A DNA stretch of 64,000 nt from Angelobacter sp036258095 (GCA_036258095.1 DATAEJ010000013.1:1-64000); one strand, 5' to 3'; positions 35,700 through 44,621 are shown, numbered from the stretch's first letter. Numbers and translations: made by a program. The notes: generated from the sequence alone by a model not told the origin.

Positions 35700-36737
35700 T
35701 TAACTGACGTGCAGATTCAGCTTTTCCTCAACCATCCGATCCGCAGCCACTGAGGTCGGCACGCGCTGTTCTTCAGCCAGGTGAAAGATCTTAAGCAGAG
35801 TTTCATAGATTGCGTCGACTTTGGCGGCGGTCCGACCACTGTCCCACCCCAGCAGTTCGCGACAGGTTCCATTGATCACTCCACCAGCATTGGCGGCATA
35901 ATCGGGAGCATAAAGAATGCCTCGCTCCGCCAGCACCTCCCCGTGACGCGCTTCAAGCAGCTGATTATTGGCTCCTCCAACCACCAGATCAGCCTTGAGC
36001 TGCGGAATGGTTGCGTCGTTCAGGATGCTGCCCAGTGCGCATGGAGAAAACACATCCGCGGCAATCCTGTATATCTCATCTACCGACGCCCGAGCTGCCC
36101 CGAAGTCATTGATGACACGCTGCAGCTTGCCTTCATCTACGTCGCTTGCAATAACCAGGGCGCCGGCTCTCGTCAACTCGCCGGCCAGCGAGTAGCCGAC
36201 ATGCCCACAGCCTTGCAAAGCCACTCTCTTGCCACGCAGATCATCGTTCTCCCAACGATGCCGGGCGGCGGCCTGCATCGCGCGAAACACTCCGCGGGCA
36301 GTATGCGGCGAGGGGTCGCCCGAGGCTCCCTGCAATCCGGCCACATGTCTGGTCTCGAGCAAAACAAATTCCATGTCCGCGGGGCTGGTCCCGACATCTT
36401 CAGCCGTTACGTACTTACCGTGAAGGGATTCAACCAGCCGTCCGTGCGCGCGAAACAGCGCTTCCCTGTTCTCCTTCCCTGGCTGGCGCATGATGATCGA
36501 CTTCCCTCCGCCGCAGGGCAATTCTGCCAGCGCATTCTTGTATGTCATGCCTCGGGAGAGGCGAAGACCGTCTGTTATCGCGGCCTCGTCGTTCGGATAA
36601 CTCCAGTATCGCGTCCCGCCAACAGCCGGTCCCAACGCACTACTGTGCACAAATACAAACCCACGATAATCCGCGTCTTCATCTTCACCGCGCACCACAC
36701 GTTCGTAGCCCGGGACCTTGAGTTCGGTAATTTTCAT
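35700..36737 (-). CDS. Glu/Leu/Phe/Val dehydrogenase family protein (leucine dehydrogenase-like)
   Basis: 345 residues, the short form typical of leucine/phenylalanine dehydrogenases. The catalytic Lys region GMTYKNALAELPCGGGKSIIM is followed by TAEDVGTSPADM. The NAD-binding motif is VALQGCGHVGYSLAGEL with an Asp at the end of the second strand (IASDVDEGK), indicating NAD. It oxidatively deaminates a branched or aromatic amino acid to the 2-oxo acid; the exact substrate is not certain. It is divergent from the VPS10/BNR gene. Confidence 0.92.
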   Translation of the reverse strand: MKITELKVPGYERVVRGEDEDADYRGFVFVHSSALGPAVGGTRYWSYPNDEAAITDGLRLSRGMTYKNALAELPCGGGKSIIMRQPGKENREALFRAHGRLVESLHGKYVTAEDVGTSPADMEFVLLETRHVAGLQGASGDPSPHTARGVFRAMQAAARHRWENDDLRGKRVALQGCGHVGYSLAGELTRAGALVIASDVDEGKLQRVINDFGAARASVDEIYRIAADVFSPCALGSILNDATIPQLKADLVVGGANNQLLEARHGEVLAERGILYAPDYAANAGGVINGTCRELLGWDSGRTAAKVDAIYETLLKIFHLAEEQRVPTSVAADRMVEEKLNLHVS

Positions 36738-36823
36738 GCATCCCTCTGCGCTTCCCTGCGTTGGATGGAGTCAACTCCCGAATGTATCAGAGTGATTGAG
36801 AGTTTTCCGCGTGCCCGGTCATT

Positions 36824-36829
36824 TACAAT
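36824..36829 (+). promoter_or_regulatory. -10 box just upstream of the VPS10/BNR gene
   Basis: TACAAT ends 9 bases before ATG 36839, implying a leader of only about 3 bases. The -35 region is poor. Confidence 0.35.
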
Positions 36830-36838
36830 TTCCAGCTT

Positions 36839-39800
36839 ATGTCCAACCCTTGGCTCAGGGCCGCGCGCCGGCTCATGTTTTTCTCTGTCCTGATCGCATC
36901 GTCGTTTCTTTCTGCCCAGCAAGTTGATCCGAGCCTTTACAGCGGCTTGCGCTGGCGACTCATCGGTCCCTTCCGTGGTGGGCGTACGGTGGCGGTGAGC
37001 GGCGTGACTGGGCAGCCAAATCTCTTCTACTTCGGTTCCGTTGGAGGCGGCGTTTGGAAGACGACCAATGCCGGCGAGACCTGGGAACCAATTTTTGATT
37101 CACAGCCGATCGGATCCATCGGTGCGATCGCGGTTGCGCAGTCGAACCCGAATGTCATTTATGTAGGCACGGGCGAGCCTGATTTCCGTTCCGATTTAAC
37201 TTACGGAAATGGTATTTACAGAACCACGGACGGCGGCAAGACCTGGAGCAATATTGGACTTAAAGCGTCTCGGCACATTGCGAGGATTGTGATCGATCCG
37301 CGGGATCCCAATGTCGTGCTGGTCGCCGCAGTGGGCAGCGCCTATGGATCCGGCCCAGAGCGTGGTGTATTTCGCACCACCGACGGGGGAAAGACCTGGC
37401 AGAAAGTTCTCTACAAAGATCCAGATACCGGAGCCATTGATATGGCTCTCGATCCCGACAACTCCAAAACAGTATATGCGGCCCTGGTATACGATCGCCG
37501 TCCGCCGTGGAGCACGTATGCTCCCACCACGGATCGCGGAGCCATTTACAAATCAACGGACGGCGGCGCGACGTGGAAACAACTCCAAGGTTTACCGAAA
37601 ACGGGCCTCGGGCGTATCGGCCTGGCGGTCGCGCGCGGCAAGCGTGTGTATGCCACGGTGGACGCCAAAGAAGAGAAGGACCGCGGCGTTTATCGATCCG
37701 ATGATGCAGGGCAAACGTGGACGCGTGTCGGGACCGATCCGCGGGTGACCAGTCGCGGCTGGTATTTTGGCGAGATTTGCGTCGATCCAAAGAACCCGGA
37801 CGTCCTGTACGCGCCAAACGTCTCGATCTACCGATCGCATGACGGTGGCAAAAATTGGGAGGCCATCAAAGGCGCGCCCGGTGGCGACGATTACCACGCG
37901 ATGTGGATTGATCCTTCAAATTCCCAGCACATGATCTTTGGCAGCGATCAGGGCGCTGGCGTGAGTCTGGACGGCGCAAACAGCTGGAGCAACTGGTACA
38001 ACCAGCCCACAGCGCAGTTCTATCACGTGATTGTTGACAACCAGTTTCCGTATCACGTTTATGGCGCGCAGCAGGATTCAGGCAGTATTGATACGGCTAG
38101 CCGGAGCAACGACGGCTCGATCACGTTCCGCGACTGGCACCCCACTGCTGCGGGCGAGAGCGGTTACATAGCTCCCGATCCTAAGGATCCCAATATCATT
38201 TACGGCGGCAGCACCTACGGCGAACTTTTCCGCTACGACAAGCGAACTGGCGAGGCGCAGGTAATCGCGCCGGAAGCAGTTCGGACCTTCGGCGGCGATC
38301 CCACAGAGGCGGAATTCCGCTTCAGCTGGACTTCCCCGCTGGTCTTTTCACCGCAGGACTCGCACACTCTGTACTATGGCTCGCAAAACGTGTTGCGCAG
38401 CCAGGACCAGGGCAGCAGTTGGCAGAAGATTAGCCCAGACCTTACCGGCACAGATCCCAAGGCATCAAGGGAAGGTGATTTGACCGCCGCCAATGCCATG
38501 CAGCGCGGCCACGGCGTGGTTTACACAATTGCACCCTCTGCTCTCGCAGCGGGACAGATTTGGGCCGGCACGGACACAGGCCTGATCCATTTGACTCGGG
38601 ACGATGGCAAGACTTGGGCTGAGGTAAATCCACAAGGCCTTGCTGCGTGGAGCAAGATCAGCCTGATTGAAGCTGGACACTTCGATGCGGGTACCGCATA
38701 TGTCGCGCTCGACCGCCATCGCATGGACGATATTGCTCCATACATCTACCGGACCCACGATTTCGGTAAGAGTTGGACGCGCGTTAACTCCGGGATTCCG
38801 AACGGTGCATACGTGCGAGCCGTCCGTGAAGATCCTGTACGGAGGGGGCTGCTTTATGCCGGAACAGAACTGGGCGTGTTCTTTTCACTCGATGACGGCG
38901 ACCATTGGCAGCCGCTTCAGCTCAACCTGCCGGTCTCGCCTGTTCATGATCTCGTAATCAAGGAAAATGACTTGGTCATTGCCACTCATGGTCGTTCATT
39001 CTGGGTGTTGGATGACCTGTCGCCACTTCGCCAACTGAAGGCCGAGAACTCAGGTAACGATACAACACTATTCAAACCGTCGACGGCCATCCGCATTCGT
39101 CCCAACACAAACCACGACACGCCGTTGCCGCCTGAAGTGCCTGCCGGTGAGAACCCGCCGGCCGGTGCCGTGCTCTACTACTACCTGAATGCTCCCGTAC
39201 AGGGCGAAGTCAAGATTGAGATTGCGCGTGCGAAGGACCGTGCGGCAGTGCGGACATTCTCGAGCAATGACAAAACGTTCGAACCAGCTGCGCCGCCCTC
39301 CTTCCCGAATTACTGGTTCCGTCCGGAAGGCCCCCTTTCCACGAAGGCCGGCATGCATCGGCTGGTTTGGGACCTGAGGATGGATCCGATCCGGCCGAAG
39401 TCCGGGCTGGCGCGGAATGTGGATTACAGCATGTCAACTGCATACGGCACCAACGTACCAGTTCAGCCGCGAGGGCCCATGGTTCTGCCCGGTGATTACC
39501 TTGTCGTACTCACCGTGAACGGTCAGCAGGTTTCCGTACAGCCGCTGAAGCTGGTGATGGATCCTCGTGTGCAGGTTCCTGCTGGTGACATGGAGAAAAA
39601 ATTCGACCTGGAGCAGGACCTGTATCAGGCCATTGTCGTGGGCGACCAACAACTCGCCGCAATCCAACAGTTCTATTCCGACGCAAAGCACACCCCTGAA
39701 AATCAAAAAACTGAAGCCGTGCTACAGGAGATCGAACCTGCCGGAACTGCAAGGGGTGGACGCAGGGCATCCGCAGGCAAGACGACCCTAAGCAGCGTGT

Positions 39801-39949
39801 TGACCGCCATGGCTCAAATCGCCATTGCCCTGGACGGTGTCGATGCTGCGCCAACGGCGGTACAAACCGGAGCTGCCGACAAAGCGTTTGCCAGCTTCAA
39901 GTCGATGGTGGATAAATTGGACGCGATGAAATTGCCCGGGGCCAAGTAG
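36839..39949 (+). CDS. Secreted VPS10/BNR-repeat beta-propeller protein
   Basis: 1036 residues. Signal peptide to about residue 26 (FSVLIASSFLSA). The N-terminal LRWRLIGPFRGGRTVAVSG is the usual opening of this bacterial family. Many BNR/Asp-box turns follow through residue about 720, such as TTNAGETWEP, TTDGGKTWSN, STDGGATWKQ, SDDAGQTWTR and SHDGGKNWEA, forming one or two sortilin-like propellers. The last 300 residues include a beta-sandwich-like region and a helical tail. Members are probably exported hydrolase-like or binding proteins with unproven activity. Confidence 0.92.
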   Translation: MSNPWLRAARRLMFFSVLIASSFLSAQQVDPSLYSGLRWRLIGPFRGGRTVAVSGVTGQPNLFYFGSVGGGVWKTTNAGETWEPIFDSQPIGSIGAIAVAQSNPNVIYVGTGEPDFRSDLTYGNGIYRTTDGGKTWSNIGLKASRHIARIVIDPRDPNVVLVAAVGSAYGSGPERGVFRTTDGGKTWQKVLYKDPDTGAIDMALDPDNSKTVYAALVYDRRPPWSTYAPTTDRGAIYKSTDGGATWKQLQGLPKTGLGRIGLAVARGKRVYATVDAKEEKDRGVYRSDDAGQTWTRVGTDPRVTSRGWYFGEICVDPKNPDVLYAPNVSIYRSHDGGKNWEAIKGAPGGDDYHAMWIDPSNSQHMIFGSDQGAGVSLDGANSWSNWYNQPTAQFYHVIVDNQFPYHVYGAQQDSGSIDTASRSNDGSITFRDWHPTAAGESGYIAPDPKDPNIIYGGSTYGELFRYDKRTGEAQVIAPEAVRTFGGDPTEAEFRFSWTSPLVFSPQDSHTLYYGSQNVLRSQDQGSSWQKISPDLTGTDPKASREGDLTAANAMQRGHGVVYTIAPSALAAGQIWAGTDTGLIHLTRDDGKTWAEVNPQGLAAWSKISLIEAGHFDAGTAYVALDRHRMDDIAPYIYRTHDFGKSWTRVNSGIPNGAYVRAVREDPVRRGLLYAGTELGVFFSLDDGDHWQPLQLNLPVSPVHDLVIKENDLVIATHGRSFWVLDDLSPLRQLKAENSGNDTTLFKPSTAIRIRPNTNHDTPLPPEVPAGENPPAGAVLYYYLNAPVQGEVKIEIARAKDRAAVRTFSSNDKTFEPAAPPSFPNYWFRPEGPLSTKAGMHRLVWDLRMDPIRPKSGLARNVDYSMSTAYGTNVPVQPRGPMVLPGDYLVVLTVNGQQVSVQPLKLVMDPRVQVPAGDMEKKFDLEQDLYQAIVVGDQQLAAIQQFYSDAKHTPENQKTEAVLQEIEPAGTARGGRRASAGKTTLSSVLTAMAQIAIALDGVDAAPTAVQTGAADKAFASFKSMVDKLDAMKLPGAK

Positions 39950-39956
39950 AGGAAGC

Positions 39957-41117
39957 ATGCAGACGGCAGATGTTGTCATTGTCGGAGGCGGAATCGTTGG
40001 ATCCAGCATTGCGTGGCATCTGGCCGAAGCCGGTTGCCGCAATGTGCTGGTGATCGAGCGAGAGAGTTCACAGGGCAAAGGGTCGACTGGGAAAAGCATG
40101 GGTGGGGTGCGCGCCCAGTTTTCCACCCCAGTGAACATCCAGATGTCGCTTTATTCAATTCCCTTCTACGCGGAATTCGATGAGCGGCTCGGGCATCCCG
40201 GCGGCTACCGGCCGCAGGGGTACCTGTTTCTCGCCACTAAACCGGCACACCTTGAATACCTGGGCGTCAATATGATCAGGCAGCAGGCGCTCGGGCTGAA
40301 AACCGTTTGCAGTATGGAGCCGGAAGAAATCAGAAGCATGCTCCCCCAGTTGCGTACGGACGACGTCCTTGGAGGAAACTTCTGTTCGACGGATGGCTTT
40401 GTTGACCCCTACAGCGCGATGAACGGCTTCATGGCCAGTGCGGTCGAAAAGGGCGTTACGCTCTGGAAAAAGACCGAAGTTACTGGCGTGAACAGGGACT
40501 CTCAAGGGGTTTGCGGTGTGGAGACGTCCAAAGGGCCGGTGGTGACCCGCGTTTTGGTTAACGCGGCGGGGGCGTGGGCTGCAGGCGTGGCTAAAATGGC
40601 TGGGGTCGATCTTCCGGTCGAGCCCCTCAGGCGCATGCTGGTTCCTTCAGAGCCCTTTGACGGTTTTCCCCACAGCTCCCCAATGGTTATCGACATGTCC
40701 AACGGCTTTCATTTCCGGCCGGAAAGCCGGGGGTTTCTGCTTGCCTGGAACGACCCTGAGGAGACTCCCGGGTTCAAAGACGGCTTTGAACCAGCCTTTA
40801 TCGAAAAAATTCTGGTTCTCGCCGCTGATCGTGTGCCGGATTTCGAGAATCTGGCCATAAATCCAAAACGGGCCTGGGCTGGACTTTACGAAATGTCACC
40901 TGACCACCATGCAATACTGGGTGCCGTGCCCGAAGTCCCCGGATTTTTCCTCGCGAACGGCTTCAGCGGCCATGGAGTCATGCACGCTCCGTCGACAGGT
41001 AAAATATTGAGTGACTTGATCTTAGGGGGGAGAACCGACGTCGTGGATGACGTCTCAGTACTGGCTTTGGCCCGTTTCGCCAAAGGCGCCCTCATCCACG
41101 AAACAGCCCTGCTTTGA
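39957..41117 (+). CDS. FAD-dependent oxidoreductase, DAO family (sarcosine/glycine oxidase-like)
   Basis: 386 residues. The Rossmann motif VVIVGGGIVGSSIAWHLAEAG binds FAD, VLVIERESSQGKGSTGKSMGG continues it, and VLVNAAGAWAAGVA is the second flavin motif. The C-terminus ending NGFSGHGVMHAPSTGKILSDL is standard for the DAO family. It resembles sarcosine oxidase beta-like or proline/glycine oxidases; substrate open. It follows the VPS10/BNR gene by 7 bases. Confidence 0.9.
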   Translation: MQTADVVIVGGGIVGSSIAWHLAEAGCRNVLVIERESSQGKGSTGKSMGGVRAQFSTPVNIQMSLYSIPFYAEFDERLGHPGGYRPQGYLFLATKPAHLEYLGVNMIRQQALGLKTVCSMEPEEIRSMLPQLRTDDVLGGNFCSTDGFVDPYSAMNGFMASAVEKGVTLWKKTEVTGVNRDSQGVCGVETSKGPVVTRVLVNAAGAWAAGVAKMAGVDLPVEPLRRMLVPSEPFDGFPHSSPMVIDMSNGFHFRPESRGFLLAWNDPEETPGFKDGFEPAFIEKILVLAADRVPDFENLAINPKRAWAGLYEMSPDHHAILGAVPEVPGFFLANGFSGHGVMHAPSTGKILSDLILGGRTDVVDDVSVLALARFAKGALIHETALL

Positions 41118-41156
41118 GTGCTCTCAGATTTTTTCTCGCCGCCCTATATTTTTCGG

Positions 41157-41245
41157 CGGAGTGGCCGCTCTACTGCTACAGAAGCAGGCTCATCCGTCGA
41201 CTGCTATTAAAGGCCAGAGACCCGGAAGCTCTGGCCTTTAACTAT
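41157..41245 (+). ncRNA. Candidate small RNA, unit 1
   Basis: A -10-like TATATT (41145-41150) predicts a start near 41157. The core has CTGCT (41173-41177), AGCAG (41183-41187) and CTGCT (41201-41205), then an 11-bp terminator-like stem at 41209-41219 / 41229-41239 with loop ACCCGGAAG, followed by AACTATTT. Expected length is about 88 nt. Ends are predictions. Confidence 0.6.
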
Positions 41246-41310
41246 TTCCAAAGCTTTTCTCCTTCGAGAATCTCATCCTTAGAAAATCTTAACGAGGCTA
41301 TATTTTCCCG

Positions 41311-41399
41311 TGAGTCAGGCGCTCTACTGCTATAGAAGCAGGCTCATCCGTCGACTGCTATTGAGGGCCAGAGACCCGGAAGCTCTGGCCCTTAACAAT
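41311..41399 (+). ncRNA. Candidate small RNA, unit 2
   Basis: TATATT at 41299-41304. Same core as unit 1. The terminator stem (41363-41373 / 41383-41393) has a G-C pair at 365/391 where unit 1 has A-U, and a G-U pair at 363/393. The apical loop is unchanged. Confidence 0.6.
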
Positions 41400-41466
41400 T
41401 TTCTGGCGCCTTTTCGTCCCACAGTCGCAAATCCCGAAAAATCTAACGGTGAGGTATATTTCCAGA

Positions 41467-41555
41467 CCCGGTCACCACTCTACTGGTATAGAAGCAGGCT
41501 CATCCGTCGACTGCTATTGAAGGCCAGAGACCCGGAAGCTCTGGCCTTTAACTAT
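41467..41555 (+). ncRNA. Candidate small RNA, unit 3
   Basis: TATATT at 41455-41460. The core matches the others except for CTGGT at 41483-41487, which weakens one of the two possible 5' hairpins. The terminator stem lies at 41519-41529 / 41539-41549. A second hairpin with a T7 tract follows at once. Confidence 0.58.
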
Positions 41556-41598
41556 TTCTGGCATTCCTCACAGCTTCGAATCGACCAGAAATTTTTTT
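41554..41598 (+). terminator. Terminator closing the tandem array
   Basis: ATTTCTGG (41554-41561) pairs with CCAGAAAT (41585-41592) around a 23-base loop, then T7 (41592-41598). The loop is long, but the U-tract is strong. Confidence 0.55.
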
Positions 41599-41634
41599 GA
41601 ATTCTCCTGAAACGGTTCCGCCAGTGCGTTCACT

Positions 41635-41784
41635 TATAGACAGGATGAACGGAGAAGTACCTGTGGCCGGCGGCGATTGCCAAGGGGGTGTAGCCGCCGG
41701 CCCGGCACTCTAAGTTCATATCTCCTTTGCCTCTTCAGTGATACCGGGCGCGAGAGCACGCCATCTCGCGCCCTCTGCCTTTTT
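41635..41784 (+). ncRNA. Candidate structured RNA ending in a terminator
   Basis: ATGAAC (41645-41650) pairs with GTTCAT (41714-41719), enclosing a 10-bp perfect stem GGCCGGCGGC (41665-41674) / GCCGCCGGCC (41693-41702) with an 18-base loop. A terminator at 41746-41784 follows. TATAGA just before position 41641 could be a -10 box. No known riboswitch consensus was recognised. It may be a free small RNA or an attenuated leader. Confidence 0.45.
41746..41784 (+). terminator. Strong rho-independent terminator
   Basis: GGGCGCGAGA (41746-41755) / TCTCGCGCCC (41764-41773), 8-base loop, then TCTGCC and T5. No protein gene ends upstream of it on this strand. Confidence 0.85.
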
Positions 41785-42036
41785 GTCACAAGTATCTGCG
41801 TGGCTGGCAACGCGAGCGAGTCATCGTCCACAGAAACTCGAATTCAGGTTTGCTCAACAGTTCGGAAGTCAGCAGGCAGGCGATGCAAAACATTGCAGAG
41901 ATGAAACCTGCACAAGATCGCTGCATCTGTTATGGTGAGGCCTTCGCCAAGAACCTTGGTTGTGATGTAGGCTAGTTCTCAGGGACAGCCGCTGTCCTGA
42001 CTGTCCACTCCCCCTGACAGGAGCGCCAAATACTCA

Positions 42037-44142
42037 ATGGCGGTTTCGCTTTCAGTACCGCAAGTGGCAGCCCAGACCAAGGACATCAAGCAAGCGGGCG
42101 GCATCGATCAGCTCACAATCAACACCATCCGCACGCTTTCGATGGATGCGGTGCAGCAAGCAAATTCCGGCCACCCGGGGACTCCCATGGCATTGGCGCC
42201 ACTGGCGTATTGTCTGTGGCAGCGATTTTTACGGTACGACCCGGCGGATCCGGTTTGGCCGAATCGTGACCGCTTCGTCCTCTCCAACGGGCATGCTTCC
42301 ATGCTGCTCTACTCGCTCCTGCACCTGACTGGCGTAAGGTCCGTCGATCATGACGACCACGTGCAGGCCGAGCCCGCAATCACCCTGGACGAAATCAAGC
42401 GTTTTCGTCAAATTGACAGCCGCACCCCCGGCCATCCCGAATACCGACTTGTCCCAGGCGTTGAGACCACCACGGGGCCACTGGGGCAGGGCGTGGCAAA
42501 CAGCGTCGGCATGGCCATTGCCGAGCGCTGGAAAGCAGAGTTCTTCAATCGTCCGGGATACCCGATCTTCGATCACAACGTTTACGCGATCTGCGGTGAC
42601 GGCGACATGATGGAGGGAGTCTCCGGGGAAGCCGCATCGCTCGCCGGCCATCTCAAACTCTCAAACCTGTGCTGGCTGTATGACAACAACCACATCACAA
42701 TCGAAGGTAAGACTTCACTTGCGTTCAGTGAAGATGTGGCCGCGCGTTTCATGGGCTACGGCTGGAACGTCACCCGCGTCGGCGACGCAAACGATCTTGG
42801 CTTAATCTCACGCGCTATCGAATGCTTTCACAATACGCATGACAGGCCAACTTTCATCATCGTTGACAGCCACATCGGGTACGGTGCGCCCAACCGCCAG
42901 GACACCAAGGAAGCCCACGGTGAGCCTTTGGGTGAGGAAGAAGTGCGGCTGGCAAAGAAATTTTATGGCTGGCCGGAAGAAGCGAAATTCCTTGTCCCGG
43001 ATGGAGTGCGAGAAAACTTCGCTGAAGGAATCGGCAAGCGCGGTCGCGAATTGCGGGAACAATGGCAACAGCTCTTCCATAGCTATCGTAAAGAATTCCC
43101 GGAAATGGCGTGCCAGTTTGAGCGTATGATGCATCGCGATTTGCCGGACGGCTGGGACAAGAACCTGCCCAGCTTCCCTGCCGACGCAAAAGGCATCGCT
43201 ACCCGTGAGTCTTCAGGCAAAGTCGAGAATGCCATTGCAAAGAACGTCCCGTGGCTGCTGGGCGGGGCGGCGGATCTGGCGCCCTCCACAAAAACGCTTC
43301 TCACTTTTGAAGGCGCGGGCAATTTCGAGGCCGACAGCTATGGCGGACGCAACTTCCATTTTGGGATCCGCGAGCACGCGATGTGCTCCATTCTGAATGG
43401 CATGGCTCTGAGCAAACTGCGCCCGTATGGCGCCGGGTTTCTGATCTTCAGCGACTACTCGCGGCCGCCCATGCGCCTGGCGGCGATCATGGAAATCCCG
43501 GTCATCTACATTTTTACCCATGACTCAATTGGCGTTGGCGAAGACGGCCCGACTCATCAGCCGATCGAGCAGATCGCAGGCCTTCGCTCAGTCCCGGGAT
43601 TCACTCTGATCCGCCCTTGCGACGCCAATGAAGTCATTGAAGCCTGGAAGGTCATTATGCGGTTCCGCGAACGGCCGGCAGCATTGATCCTGACACGCCA
43701 GGCGGTTCCAACGCTGGACCGGACGAAATACGCGGCCGCATCGGGCGTGGCAAAAGGTGCTTACGTATTGGCTGATCCACCGCAGGGGCCGCCGGAACTG
43801 ATCCTGATCGGTACAGGCAGTGAAGTTTCTTTATGCACTTCAACCTACGAGCAGCTGACCGCGGAAGGTAAGAAGGTCCGAGTGGTCAGCATGCCGTCCT
43901 GGGACCTCTTCGAAAAGCAGTCGAGGGAATACCGCGACAGCGTATTGCCGCCGCAAATCACGAAACGTATTTCAGTGGAACAAGCTTCAACCATGGGCTG
44001 GTCGCAATATGTGGGCTCCGCCGGCAAAACTATCGGTATGACAACCTACGGCGCATCGGCGCCGCTGAAGGACGTGCTCAAAAAATTTGGTTTTACACCG
44101 GATGCGGTTTTGGCGGCCGCACGGGAGATGCTCAACAAATAG
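42037..44142 (+). CDS. tkt: Transketolase
   Basis: 701 residues. Thiamine diphosphate enzyme that moves two-carbon units between pentose, erythrose, fructose and glyceraldehyde phosphates. The N-terminal HPGTPMALAPLAY, the ThDP motif GDGDMMEG with its later NN, and the pyrimidine domain FGIREHAM and THDSIGVGEDGPTHQP are all canonical. A short extra N-terminus (about 30 residues, Gln/Ala-rich) precedes the domain. It opens a seven-gene pathway operon, with rpiB 2 bases downstream. Confidence 0.97.
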   Translation: MAVSLSVPQVAAQTKDIKQAGGIDQLTINTIRTLSMDAVQQANSGHPGTPMALAPLAYCLWQRFLRYDPADPVWPNRDRFVLSNGHASMLLYSLLHLTGVRSVDHDDHVQAEPAITLDEIKRFRQIDSRTPGHPEYRLVPGVETTTGPLGQGVANSVGMAIAERWKAEFFNRPGYPIFDHNVYAICGDGDMMEGVSGEAASLAGHLKLSNLCWLYDNNHITIEGKTSLAFSEDVAARFMGYGWNVTRVGDANDLGLISRAIECFHNTHDRPTFIIVDSHIGYGAPNRQDTKEAHGEPLGEEEVRLAKKFYGWPEEAKFLVPDGVRENFAEGIGKRGRELREQWQQLFHSYRKEFPEMACQFERMMHRDLPDGWDKNLPSFPADAKGIATRESSGKVENAIAKNVPWLLGGAADLAPSTKTLLTFEGAGNFEADSYGGRNFHFGIREHAMCSILNGMALSKLRPYGAGFLIFSDYSRPPMRLAAIMEIPVIYIFTHDSIGVGEDGPTHQPIEQIAGLRSVPGFTLIRPCDANEVIEAWKVIMRFRERPAALILTRQAVPTLDRTKYAAASGVAKGAYVLADPPQGPPELILIGTGSEVSLCTSTYEQLTAEGKKVRVVSMPSWDLFEKQSREYRDSVLPPQITKRISVEQASTMGWSQYVGSAGKTIGMTTYGASAPLKDVLKKFGFTPDAVLAAAREMLNK

Positions 44143-44144
44143 CT

Positions 44145-44621
44145 ATGCGCGTCACCATCGGCTCGGATCATGCCGGTTTCGAATTGAAGAAGGTGCTCAC
44201 CGATTATCTTCGCCAAAGTGGGCACCAGATCACTGATGTTGGAACCAATAGCACCATGCCGGTGGATTACCCCGATTATGCAGAAGCTGTGGCCTTGAGC
44301 GTTCTGCGCGGCGTTTCTGAACGGGGCATTCTGATTTGCGGAAGTGGAGTGGGAGCATCGGTAGCGGCGAACAAGATTCCCGGGATCCGCGCGGGGCTCT
44401 GCCACGACGGCTATTCCGCCCATCAGGGCGTGGAACATGACAATGTGAATCTGTTAGTCCTCGGAGCCCGCGTGATTGGCGTGGAGCTCGCGAAAGATCT
44501 TTGCACGGCATTCCTTAACGCCCAGTTCACGCACGAAGAGCGCCACGAGCGCCGCCTGGGGAAGATCCACAGCATCGAAGAGCGTTATGCAATGCAACCT
44601 GCTGCCAAGGAGAAATCATGA
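44145..44621 (+). CDS. rpiB: Ribose-5-phosphate isomerase B
   Basis: 158 residues. RVTIGSDHAGFELKK at the N-terminus, the catalytic Cys in GILICGSGVGASVAANK, and RAGLCHDGYSAHQGVEHDNVNLLVLGARVIG follow the RpiB pattern. It interconverts ribulose and ribose 5-phosphates. Its stop overlaps the tal-pgi start as ATGA. Confidence 0.95.
   Translation: MRVTIGSDHAGFELKKVLTDYLRQSGHQITDVGTNSTMPVDYPDYAEAVALSVLRGVSERGILICGSGVGASVAANKIPGIRAGLCHDGYSAHQGVEHDNVNLLVLGARVIGVELAKDLCTAFLNAQFTHEERHERRLGKIHSIEERYAMQPAAKEKS

Larger units (their letters stand above)
41122..41557 (+). repeat. Three-copy tandem array, period 154-156 bases
   Basis: An 80-base core starting CTCTACTG begins at 41168, 41322 and 41478. 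Each core is preceded by TATATT exactly 23 bases upstream (41145, 41299, 41455). The sequence between the TATATT and the core is diverged but its length is fixed, and the linkers between units are mostly diverged. Cores differ at only about seven positions. Confidence 0.93.
41118..42036. other. 919-base non-coding region upstream of the pentose phosphate operon
   Basis: It holds three tandem RNA-like units (41122-41557), a T7-tailed hairpin (41554-41598), a structured segment ending in a strong terminator (41635-41784) and about 250 bases of tkt upstream sequence in which I see no clear promoter. Open frames crossing it are explained by the repeats. Confidence 0.75.

Noticed and set aside
40386..40395. 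Ten-base complement (TCGACGGATG) of the array RNA loop inside the upstream oxidoreductase gene
   Set aside because: A ten-base match is expected by chance at a rate of roughly one in ten in a window this size, and it is mid-gene.
41122..41557. CRISPR-like array
   Set aside because: Only three units, repeats of about 80 bases, linkers containing promoter-like boxes, and no cas genes nearby.
41114..41600. Two open frames with a repeated peptide YRSRLIRRLLLKARDPEALA, suggesting a repeat protein
   Set aside because: The copies fall in two different frames broken by stops, there are no ribosome sites, and base differences between copies follow RNA pairing. The peptide is a shadow of the tandem RNA units.
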